From CAVQJU01 sp963729215 (GTDB lineage Bacteria; Acidobacteriota; Vicinamibacteria; Vicinamibacterales; CAVVIG01): 64,000 bases of DNA. The DNA is taken from assembly GCA_963729215.1 (NCBI GenBank), contig CAVSND010000009.1, forward strand, positions 186,001 through 250,000. The letters are read 5' to 3'. This document shows positions 27,515 through 35,048 of the stretch, piece after piece. Both the position numbers and the translations under genes were made by a program. The notes under the pieces were generated by a model that worked only from the letters and a program-made list of their open reading frames with translations, did not search any database and was not told the origin of the DNA. Numbering within the stretch: position 1 is the stretch's first letter; each line of letters begins with the position of its first letter.

Positions 27515-27568
27515 CGTAGCGACCGGCGTTAGCCGGTCCGAACGTCCGCCCGAAGGCGGAACGCTACG
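27515..27568. repeat. Palindromic intergenic element, copy A (two hairpins)
   Basis: Terminal inverted repeats CGTAGCG (27515-27521) and CGCTACG (27562-27568) enclose two hairpins: GACCGGC-GTTA-GCCGGTC (27521-27538) and TCCGCC-CGAA-GGCGGA (27545-27560). The layout equals that of copy B at 46655. The element provides the C-terminal codons and the stop codon of folK, the stop lying in the loop of the first hairpin. Confidence 0.85.
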
Positions 27569-28023
27569 CCAGACGCTGTTAACAGGTCGCCGACGGTGAG
27601 TCCCGTCACCGGGTCCACCAGATCCGGTGCAATCTCGGCCAGCGGCTCCAGCACGAACCGGCGATCGCGGAATCGCGGGTGCGGCACGACGAGATCCGGC
27701 TCGCTCATCACGACATCCCCTGCCAGCACGAGGTCGAGGTCAAGCGTGCGCGCCGCCCCGGGAAAGGGCCGCTCACGTCCCCGCTCGCGCTCGATCGCGA
27801 GCAGCGATTCGAGCAGTTCGCGGGGGTTCATCGGCGTCATGCCGACCGCGGCTGCATTCAGGAACAAGGGCTGGTTGTCGGGAACGCCGACGGGATCGGT
27901 ATCGCGATAGTGCGAAACCCGGAGGTTGGTGAGAACTGTTTCGAGGCGGGACACGGCGAAGTCGAGATGCGCGCGCCGATCGCCGAGGTTGCTGCCGAGC
28001 GCGACCGCGACTACTCGATCCAC
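27529..28023 (-). CDS. folK: 6-hydroxymethyl-7,8-dihydropterin pyrophosphokinase
   Basis: This 164-residue enzyme transfers pyrophosphate from ATP to 6-hydroxymethyl-dihydropterin in folate synthesis. VAVALGSNLGDRRAHLDFAV, the pterin-site QPLFLNAAAVG, the signature ERERGRERPFPGAARTLDLDLVLAGD and VPHPRFRDRRFVLEPLAEI are classic HPPK motifs. The GTG at 28023 (MDRVVAVALG) is the only start that matches the family; it overlaps the upstream gene by 13 bp. The last 12 residues after LLTASG (VAFRLRADVRTG) and the TAA are encoded by a palindromic repeat element, so the native C-terminus was probably replaced or extended by it. Confidence 0.93.
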   Translation of the reverse strand: MDRVVAVALGSNLGDRRAHLDFAVSRLETVLTNLRVSHYRDTDPVGVPDNQPLFLNAAAVGMTPMNPRELLESLLAIERERGRERPFPGAARTLDLDLVLAGDVVMSEPDLVVPHPRFRDRRFVLEPLAEIAPDLVDPVTGLTVGDLLTASGVAFRLRADVRTG

Positions 28024-28506
28024 CGATCCCCCAGCACGGCGCCCTGCGCCGGGCCAGAGGTGTCGCCGCGCCGGCCCAGCAAGTCCGTCCGCCCGGCCTG
28101 AGCCTGTTCGAAGAAACGCTGCTGCTCCGTCGTCTCGCCGAGGATGACCTCGAGCATCTTCCGGATGCGGGAATTGGTCATCGCCGCGACGCGCGGCCTC
28201 CAGCCCTCGACCATGGCCTGGGCCGCACGTGCATCCATCTCGAACAGCGACTGAACGGCGGCCTTCGCCGAGGCGCGTATCACCGGCTGGCTGCGCGGCG
28301 GGCGCGGGCTCCGCCCCGCCCAGCTCGACAATGGCTTTCGACAGCCACGACAGCTGGACGTCGTCCCGATTGATGACGTACTGGTAGGTGTTGTTCGCGT
28401 CGTACTGGGCCACCAGCCGCGCGTGCGCGATGTGCTGGAGCATCGCCGCGAGCTTCTCGTGATGGAACTGCTCGATCAGCGCCAGCGCCGTGCCCTGCGC
28501 GTTCAC
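28011..28506 (-). CDS. Helical conserved protein between dksA and folK (frameshifted)
   Basis: About 164 residues when repaired. The start is a GTG at 28506 overlapping the dksA stop (GTGA). The first frame reads MNAQGTALALIEQFHHEKLAAMLQ and HARLVAQYDANNTYQYVINRD; the second, after a +1 shift at about 28275-28330, reads PVIRASAKAAVQSLFEMDAR, AQAMVEGWRPRVAAMTNSRI and KMLEVILGETTEQQRFFEQA and ends at 28011. The pattern of long helices with scattered His and Glu suggests a ferritin-like four-helix bundle, but I cannot confirm metal ligands. The function is unknown. The gene overlaps both neighbours, so the three are probably one transcript. Confidence 0.65.
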
Positions 28507-28838
28507 GAATTCTGCTTCTCTTTGCAGGTGATGCAGACGCGGGTCCACGGGATGGCGTTCAGCCGCGCCTCGGCGATGGGTTCGCCGCAATCCCGGCAGA
28601 CGCCGTAGGAACCCTTATCGAGGCGCAACAGCGCTTCTTCGATGGCCTGCAGAATTTTCGCGTCGGTCTGCTTCAGCTTGAGCTGAATGTGGACCTCGTT
28701 GTTGCCACTCGCCTGGTCGGCCATGTCGCCCTGGCGGGTGTTGTTCTCCATCGACGCCTGTAAGGGTTTGACGCCACCCGTCCCGAGAATCTCGGTCCGT
28801 TTTCTGAGGAGCGCGTCCTTGAAAGACTGAACGTCCAT
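28503..28838 (-). CDS. DksA/TraR family zinc-finger protein
   Basis: This is a 111-residue DksA/TraR-type protein, a group that binds the RNA polymerase secondary channel and tunes transcription with ppGpp. The start at 28838 (MDVQSFKDALLRKRTEIL) gives the usual length; the open frame reaches 28886. A helical hairpin (about 1-75) is followed by the C4 zinc finger CRDCGEPIAEARLNAIPW...CITC (about 80-106). The acidic tip is ASMENNTRQGDMADQASGNN; a DxxDxA motif like that of E. coli DksA is only partly kept (GDMADQA), so it may be a TraR/YocK-like paralogue. Confidence 0.87.
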   Translation of the reverse strand: MDVQSFKDALLRKRTEILGTGGVKPLQASMENNTRQGDMADQASGNNEVHIQLKLKQTDAKILQAIEEALLRLDKGSYGVCRDCGEPIAEARLNAIPWTRVCITCKEKQNS

Positions 28839-28916
28839 TGGCGCTTCTGACTCCTGCACTGTGCGCGCCCACGAGGGCACGATCAACAGTGGATCTTAGC
28901 ACACACGGACGGGGCG

Positions 28917-31454
28917 CTACTCGGACCGGAGGGTGGCGAGCGGCTTGTTGCGGAGCACGTCGAGGCTCGAAAGCACGCCGATCGCAGCCACGAGCGCGGC
29001 CGTCAGCGCCACGCCGCCTGCATGCTCCGCGGGAAACACCCGCCAGGGAATATCCAGGGCGTAGCGGCTCACGCCCCATGTCAGCGCCACGGCACCTGCC
29101 GACCCGACCAGCCCCGCCAGCGATCCAAGAACGCCATATTCGACGAGCAGCATCGTCGCGATCTTGCGCGTGCTCGCCCCGAGCGTCTTGAACACCGCCG
29201 CCTCGTACACCCGCTGGAACTTCGTCATCGCGACGGCGCCCACGAGAATCAACCCGCCGCTGAACAGCACCAGCATGCCCACGACGGTAATAGCCAGCGT
29301 GACTTTCGACATGACGTCCCGGATCGTTTCCAGAATCTCGTGAAAGTCGATCACGGATACGTTCGGAAAGCGCGATACGAGATCGTGCTGGAATCGGGCG
29401 CGCGCCGCCGGCCCCGCCGGTCCCTTGACGGGCGCGATGTAGGTCTGCGGCGCCCGTTCGAGGGTGCCCGGCCTGAATACGAACATGAAACCGCCGGCTC
29501 GCGAATCCTTGAAGTCCACGTCCCGGATGCTCGAGACACGCGCATTGACGACGCGGCCCAGGATGTCAAAGCGGACGACGTCGCCAACGTTGATGGCGAA
29601 GCGTTCGTGCAGGCCGCGTTCGATCGACACCTCGGGCTCCGGCGAGCTGCCGTGCCAGAACGCTCCGTCCACGATGTGTTCGTTGGCTTCGAGGTTGTCG
29701 CGGTACGTGATGGTGTACTCGCGGCCGAGCGAACCTCGGGCCCGGACTTCCTCGAAGCTTTCCAGGTTCGTCGTCCGCCCGCTGACACCCGTGACGCGGG
29801 CCCGGAGCACCGGCAGCAGTTTCCACGGCCCGGCCCCGTTCGCCGGATCGCTCAGGAACGCGCGCATCCCATCCAGCTGGCGAGGCTGCACGTCGAGCAG
29901 GAAGAGGTCGGCGGCGTCGGCGTTCACCTGGATCGAGAACTCGGCGAGCAGGCTCGCCTGCAGCGACCGCACGCCAACGATGAAGAACGCCCCAAGGCCC
30001 ACCGCCAGCAGGATGACGCGCGTCTGGTTGCCCGGCCGCGAGAGGTGGAGCACGGCATGGCGCAGCGGAAACGACGGTGCGTTCGCCAGCGGCGCCAGGA
30101 GCGCGACCAGCAGCCGCCCTGCGAGAATCAGCACGACGGCCAGCACGGCGAAGCCGAGGCACACCGAAATCCCCACGCGGAGCGACGCGGCCTGCCAGGC
30201 GGCGACCGCCACCAGCGCCCCCGACACGAAGACCGTGGCCACCAGTCGAACCACGTCGCGGCGCGGCGGCCGCGCTTCGTCACGAAGCAGCAGTGAAGGC
30301 CTGACCAGCCGAACTTCGAGTAGCGGGACAATCGCGAACAGCAGCGACACGAGGACGCCGATTGTGGCGCCCTGCAGCGCGACACCCCACGTCACCCCGT
30401 AGTGCGCGCCGGCAAGGAGTGAGGACGACGAGGAGCCGAGCGCCAGCGGGATGGACGACACCGCGCCCTGGGCGATCGCGATGCCGAGCAGGCTTCCGGC
30501 CAGTCCAAGCGACATGACCTGCAGCAGATACACGGCGATGATCTGTGCGCTGGTCGCGCCGAGGCACTTGAGGACGGCGATGCCGCGAATCTTCTGCAGA
30601 ACGAAGACGCGCGTCACGCTCGACACGGCGATGCCGCCCAGAATCACGATGACGAGGCCGACCAGGCTGAGGTAGTTTTCGGCCCGGTCGAAATCGCGGC
30701 CGATTGCATCGTCGGTGGCCAGATACGACCGGGTGTTGATGAAGTTGTTGCTGAACTCGTCGTTCAGCGCCTTGACCAGGGCCGGTATCCGTTCGTCGGG
30801 GACCCGCGCGGCCAGCACATGACGGACGCGGCTGCCAAATGCCATCAGACCCGTAGACGGCGCGTCAGCGAAGTCGATGAAGACGCGCGGGCCGAGGCTG
30901 AACGCGCCGATATTCCGGCCCGGCTCGCTTGCCACGACGCCCCGGATCGCGAATGTCGCTTCGCCAATCGTGATCGACTCGCCCACCGAAACGCCCAACG
31001 CCGTGAGCAACTCGGGACGCACGAGCGCACCGTGGCCCTCGAGGAGCGCGTGCGAGTAAGACTGGCCGCCCTCGAGGGTCATCGTTCCGTAGAGCGGGAA
31101 CGGCGTCTGGATGGCCTTCAGTTCGACCATTCGCGCCGCGACCCGTGACGTATCCGTAGGCCGGACCATCGTCGGCGTTTCGATCGTTTCGGTCCGCGCC
31201 GTTGAACCCGCCTCCTCCAGCCGCTTGTCGATCGTCGCCAATGCCTCCGGCGTCCAGTCACGATTGGTCGCGATGAGCACATCGGCGGCAATCAGCGAAC
31301 GTGCTTCCCCGCCCAGGACGTCGCGCACGCTGCGAATCACCGAGCGCAACGCGACGATGGCGGCCACGCCAACCGCGATGCAGATGAAAAAGAACAACAG
31401 GCGCTGCCACGCCGCCCGCATCTCGCGCGCCGCCATGCGAAGGACGAACGTCAT
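28917..31454 (-). CDS. ABC transporter permease, YbbP-like (FtsX fold, large)
   Basis: This 845-residue inner-membrane protein has about ten predicted helices: one at about 14-38 (LLFFFICIAVGVAAIVALRS), a first FtsX block near 265-400, a middle pair near 405-480, and a C-terminal FtsX block (VGMLVLFSGGLILVGAVAM, about 735, then two more to 835), with two periplasmic domains. This double-FtsX layout matches YbbP. Its ATG overlaps the ATPase stop by 4 bp, and the esterase gene lies upstream, so it forms a YbbA-YbbP-TesA-like set. These systems are thought to move or process hydrophobic envelope compounds. Confidence 0.88.
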   Translation of the reverse strand: MTFVLRMAAREMRAAWQRLLFFFICIAVGVAAIVALRSVIRSVRDVLGGEARSLIAADVLIATNRDWTPEALATIDKRLEEAGSTARTETIETPTMVRPTDTSRVAARMVELKAIQTPFPLYGTMTLEGGQSYSHALLEGHGALVRPELLTALGVSVGESITIGEATFAIRGVVASEPGRNIGAFSLGPRVFIDFADAPSTGLMAFGSRVRHVLAARVPDERIPALVKALNDEFSNNFINTRSYLATDDAIGRDFDRAENYLSLVGLVIVILGGIAVSSVTRVFVLQKIRGIAVLKCLGATSAQIIAVYLLQVMSLGLAGSLLGIAIAQGAVSSIPLALGSSSSSLLAGAHYGVTWGVALQGATIGVLVSLLFAIVPLLEVRLVRPSLLLRDEARPPRRDVVRLVATVFVSGALVAVAAWQAASLRVGISVCLGFAVLAVVLILAGRLLVALLAPLANAPSFPLRHAVLHLSRPGNQTRVILLAVGLGAFFIVGVRSLQASLLAEFSIQVNADAADLFLLDVQPRQLDGMRAFLSDPANGAGPWKLLPVLRARVTGVSGRTTNLESFEEVRARGSLGREYTITYRDNLEANEHIVDGAFWHGSSPEPEVSIERGLHERFAINVGDVVRFDILGRVVNARVSSIRDVDFKDSRAGGFMFVFRPGTLERAPQTYIAPVKGPAGPAARARFQHDLVSRFPNVSVIDFHEILETIRDVMSKVTLAITVVGMLVLFSGGLILVGAVAMTKFQRVYEAAVFKTLGASTRKIATMLLVEYGVLGSLAGLVGSAGAVALTWGVSRYALDIPWRVFPAEHAGGVALTAALVAAIGVLSSLDVLRNKPLATLRSE

Positions 31455-32107
31455 ACGACGCGGCCGTCCCGCAGCACGAGCTGCACGTCGGCCATCGCCG
31501 CGAGCTCCGCATCGTGCGTCACGAGCACGAGCGTGGTTTTCCTCGTCCGGTGCACTTCGCGCAGTAAATCCATGATGTGGCGTCCGTTCGCCGTGTCGAG
31601 GTTGCCGGTTGGCTCGTCGGCCAGCACGATTGGCGGGTCGTTGGCGAGCGCCCTGGCCAGCGCCACGCGCTGCTGCTCGCCGCCGGAGAGCTGTGACGGG
31701 TAGTGATGGGCGCGGCCCGTGAGACCGACCTCTTCGAGGAGGCCGCGCGCGCGCTTCTGCGGATCGGTCACGCCCGCGATCTCCATCGGCACGGCCACGT
31801 TCTCGTAAGCGGTCAGCGACGGGATGAGGTGAAAGAACTGGAAGACGAAGCCGATCTTCTCGCCCCGCAGCCGCGCCAGGCCATCTTCGTCGAGGCGCGT
31901 GATGTTCACATCGTCGATCAGGACGTCGCCAGAGCTCGGCGCGTCGAGACCCGCGATCAGCCCCAGCATCGTGGATTTGCCGCTGCCCGACGGCCCGACG
32001 ATCGACAGGAACTCGCCCTGCGCGACGCGGAGAGACAGCGGGTGCAGGATGGTGAGGGGCTCGGTGCCGCTCATCACCGTTTTTGAAACTTCACGAAGCT
32101 CGATCAT
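31451..32107 (-). CDS. ABC transporter ATP-binding protein, YbbA-like
   Basis: This is a 218-residue LolD/YbbA-type ATPase. Walker A GPSGSGKST (about 38), signature LSGGEQQRVALARAL (about 139), Walker B IVLADEPTGNLD and H-loop VTHDAEL are complete. Its ATG overlaps the tesA stop by 4 bp and its stop overlaps the permease start by 4 bp, so the three-gene set tesA-ybbA-ybbP is tightly coupled. In E. coli, tesA is divergent from ybbA; here all are co-directional. Confidence 0.92.
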   Translation of the reverse strand: MIELREVSKTVMSGTEPLTILHPLSLRVAQGEFLSIVGPSGSGKSTMLGLIAGLDAPSSGDVLIDDVNITRLDEDGLARLRGEKIGFVFQFFHLIPSLTAYENVAVPMEIAGVTDPQKRARGLLEEVGLTGRAHHYPSQLSGGEQQRVALARALANDPPIVLADEPTGNLDTANGRHIMDLLREVHRTRKTTLVLVTHDAELAAMADVQLVLRDGRVV

Positions 32108-32848
32108 GACCCGGCGGGGCCTTCCTTCCGGGTCGATCGCTGGCGCGCTTCGACAAGGGGCCGCAAGACAGTCCAGACATTGTCGGCCACGATGCGCGCG
32201 CCTTCAGCGGTTGGATGGATGCCATCGCGCTGGTTCAGCGCTGGATCGGCCGCGACACCCTGGAGCAGGAACGGCACGAGCGCGACGTGATACTGACGGG
32301 AAAGGGACGGGTACACCTGATGGAATGCGACGATGTAGTCACGGCCGAAGTTCCGTGGGGCTTCCATGCCGGCCAGCACGATCTCGATGTGCCGGGCCTC
32401 CGCGCGCTCGATGATGTGCGACAGGTTCTGTCTGAGCTCGTCGGCCGGCAACGCACGGAGCGCGTCGTTGCCGCCGAGCGCGACGATGAGCAGGCGCACA
32501 TCGCCGTCGAGCGCCCAATCGAGCCGTGACAGGCCGCCCGCCGAGGTATCGCCCGATGACTCCGGCGTTGACCACCTCGTAGTTGAAGCCGCCCGCATCG
32601 AGGCGCTTCTGCAGCAGCGCCGGGTACGCCTCCTCGGGGTTCAGTCCAAGGCCCGCCGTCAGGCTGTCGCCGAGTGCCACGATCCGAGGGCGCGCGGCGG
32701 CCTTCGCGGGCGGCGTGGCTGTCGCCTGCGGCGGCGGAGCCTGAGCGCCGGCCGCGGCGTCCACAGGCGGTCGGTCGGACACGGATCCGCAGCCGGCCAG
32801 ACAGGTGGCCGCGACGAACGCGAGGATGACGGCCGTGTATCTAAGCAT
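32104..32848 (-). CDS. tesA: SGNH-family lysophospholipase/arylesterase, TesA-like (frameshifted)
   Basis: About 247 residues when repaired. The N-terminal frame starts MLRYTAVILAFVAATCLAGC (lipoprotein signal; an ATG three codons earlier is possible), then a Pro/Ala-rich linker and the GDSL nucleophile block IVALGDSLTAGLGLNPEEAY. At about 32550, one extra base shifts NAGV to the second frame, which continues GDTSAGGLSRLDWAL, the GGNDALRALP oxyanion block and the catalytic DGIHPTAEGARIVADN. All SGNH residues are thus present across the two frames. It hydrolyses acyl esters or thioesters in the periplasm, here probably membrane-anchored. It overlaps the YbbA-like ATPase gene and is divergent from pgi. 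Confidence 0.85.
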
Positions 32849-32874
32849 CCTGCCCAAAATAGTATGCTACCGCG

Positions 32875-34660
32875 ATGCGGGACTCGTCCGATCTCCTCTC
32901 GCGCTGGCCCGCTCTCGGGGTGGACATCAAGCGCGACCACCTGCGGCGGAGCCTTTACCTGTCGCCAGGTCCGATTCAGAGCCGGGTTGCCGCCGACGCG
33001 GCCCGGGCTCAAGTCAGCGGCCGAGGCGATGTGGCGTCGCGATCCGGCAGCCTGGAGCGCCGCCGCCGACGTCCAGGCCACAATCTCCAACAGGCTTGGC
33101 TGGCTCGATTCACCGGCGTTGATGGCCGATTCGCTCGACCGGATCAAAGCCTTCGCCGACAGCGTCCGGCGCGACGGGTTCACCAACGTCGTGCTGCTGG
33201 GTATGGGCGGCTCGAGCCTGGCTCCGGAAGTGCTGCGTTCGATCGTGGGCACCGCGCCGGGTTGGCCGCAGCTCCACATGCTCGACTCGACGGATCCCGA
33301 CGCCATTCGCGCGGCTGCGACGCCTCCCGAGCACACGCTTTACCTGCTCGCCAGCAAATCGGGCACGACGATCGAACCCAATACACTCGCCGCGCATTTC
33401 AGAGCTGTGCTGGAGCACGCGGGGATCGCTCGCTGGGCGAGCCATTTCGTCGCCATCACGGACGAAGGCACCGAGCTTGCGCAACGGGCGCGTGCCGAAT
33501 CGTTTCGCGAGACCTTCATCAACCCTTCCGATATCGGCGGCCGCTACTCGGCGCTGTCGTACTTCGGCCTCGTTCCCGCCGCGCTCATGGGGCAGGACAT
33601 CGCAGCCCTGACCGGGTGGGGACTGGCCATGCTCGCGGCGGCCGGAGCGCAGGCAGGCGACGGCCGCGACACGCCGGGCCCGATGGACAACCCGGCTGTC
33701 GCGCTCGGCCTCCTGCTCGGCGCGGCCGCACGGGAGGGACGTGACAAGCTGACGCTGCTCCTTCCTCCGGAGCTTGAATCCTTCGGTCTGTGGGTCGAAC
33801 AACTGGTCGCCGAAAGCACAGGCAAGAACGGCGTCGGCATCGTGCCGATTGCCGGGGAGATTGCCGCCGGGCCGCAGCAGTACGGGCACGACCGCCTGTT
33901 CGTGGAGGTCCGTCGTCATGGCGCCGGCGCACGAAGCGCAGAGTTGCTCCGGCTCGAGGCGGACGGTCATCCAACAGCCTCGATCGCGTGGAATGAACTG
34001 CCGGCGCTCGGAGCGGAGTTCGTGCGCTGGGAAGTCGCAACAGCCGTCGCCGGCGCCCTGCTTGCGATCAATCCGTTCGACGAACCCAACGTCAAGCAGG
34101 CGAAGGATGCGACCACGACGCTGCTCGGCGCGTACCGGGCAAAGGGCGCGTTGCCGCAGACGCCGCCCGACATGACCTTCGCGGACGGCATCACGCTCAC
34201 GGCGAGCCGCGAGGCACGGACGCGATTGTCCGGGCGCGAAGTCGATGCGCTGTTGACGCTCCTCGGCGCCGGCGACTACTTCGGGTTGCTCGCGTACGTC
34301 GGCCCCGACGAGCGTGTGGCGCACGAACTCGCGGCATTCAGAAACGCCGTTCGGGACCGCACACGCGCCGCGACGATGTCCGGCGTGGGCCCGAGGTATC
34401 TGCATTCGACCGGCCAGCTCCACAAGGGCGGTCCCAACACCGGCGTGTTCCTGCTCATCACGGCTGCGCCGAGGGCCGATATACCGATCCCGGGATATCC
34501 GTTCACGTTCGGCACCCTCGAACTGGCCCAGGCGCTCGGCGATTTCGCCTCGCTGGACGCGGCCGGACGGCGCGCCCTCCACGTCCATTTGCCAGCAGCC
34601 GATGCCGACCGCGTCCATCAGGTTACCGACGCGCTGCTCCGGCAGATCGCCTTACAATAA
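32875..34660 (+). CDS. pgi: Glucose-6-phosphate isomerase (frameshifted near N-terminus)
   Basis: About 594 residues when repaired; the enzyme interconverts glucose-6-phosphate and fructose-6-phosphate. The ATG at 32875 (MRDSSDLLSRWPALGVDIKR) opens a frame that ends its family match at AADAAR; one extra G in the CCCGGG at 33002-33007 shifts the frame, after which LKSAAEAMWRRDPAAW continues. The two SIS domains follow: NVVLLGMGGSSLAPEVLRS, LYLLASKSGTTIEPNT, TFINPSDIGGRYSALSYFGL, and the C-terminal STGQLHKGGPNTGVFL. This is the divergent PGI type also found fused to transaldolase in other bacteria; no transaldolase is attached here. Confidence 0.9.
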
Positions 34661-34664
34661 CCGC

Positions 34665-35048
34665 ATGCGCTACCTCGTCACGGCGCGCGTCAAGGCCAAC
34701 CAGGCGGCCGCCCTCGCCAGGGCCGTGGACGAGGGCACGCTGGGCCAGGGCTCGGTGGCCGGAGACGAGTACTTCCGCAACATGGGCGATGCGCGCGCGC
34801 ATGACGACGGGCGCGTGCAGTGGGTCGAAGTCTGCTACTGCTACACGCCGCTCGCGGAGGAGCGCGAATACTGGGAGGAGTACTTCGATCTCGAGAAAGT
34901 GCAGGATGCGCATGCCCGGAGCCGCTGCCGTGATCTGAACGGCACCGAAGCCTGGTCCTGCGGCGACTGCGACTGCTCGGCTCGCCTCGAGGCCCGTCTC
35001 GCCGCCAAGGGCCGTCCGTTCCTCGACGTCCTGCGATCCAAGACGTAA
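34665..35048 (+). CDS. Conserved hypothetical protein, Cys-rich C-terminus
   Basis: This 127-residue cytoplasmic protein starts at the ATG 4 bp after pgi (MRYLVTARVKANQAAALARA) and overlaps the next gene by one base (TAATG). The N-terminal half looks like an alpha/beta ferredoxin-like fold of the YCII or stress-dimer type, with GDEYFRNMGDARAHDDGRVQ and WVEVCYCYTPLAEEREYWEE. The C-terminal part has CRDLNGTEAWSCGDCDCSAR, four Cys in 17 residues that could bind a metal. I do not know its function. Its position links pgi to the sigma54 activator. Confidence 0.75.
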   Translation: MRYLVTARVKANQAAALARAVDEGTLGQGSVAGDEYFRNMGDARAHDDGRVQWVEVCYCYTPLAEEREYWEEYFDLEKVQDAHARSRCRDLNGTEAWSCGDCDCSARLEARLAAKGRPFLDVLRSKT

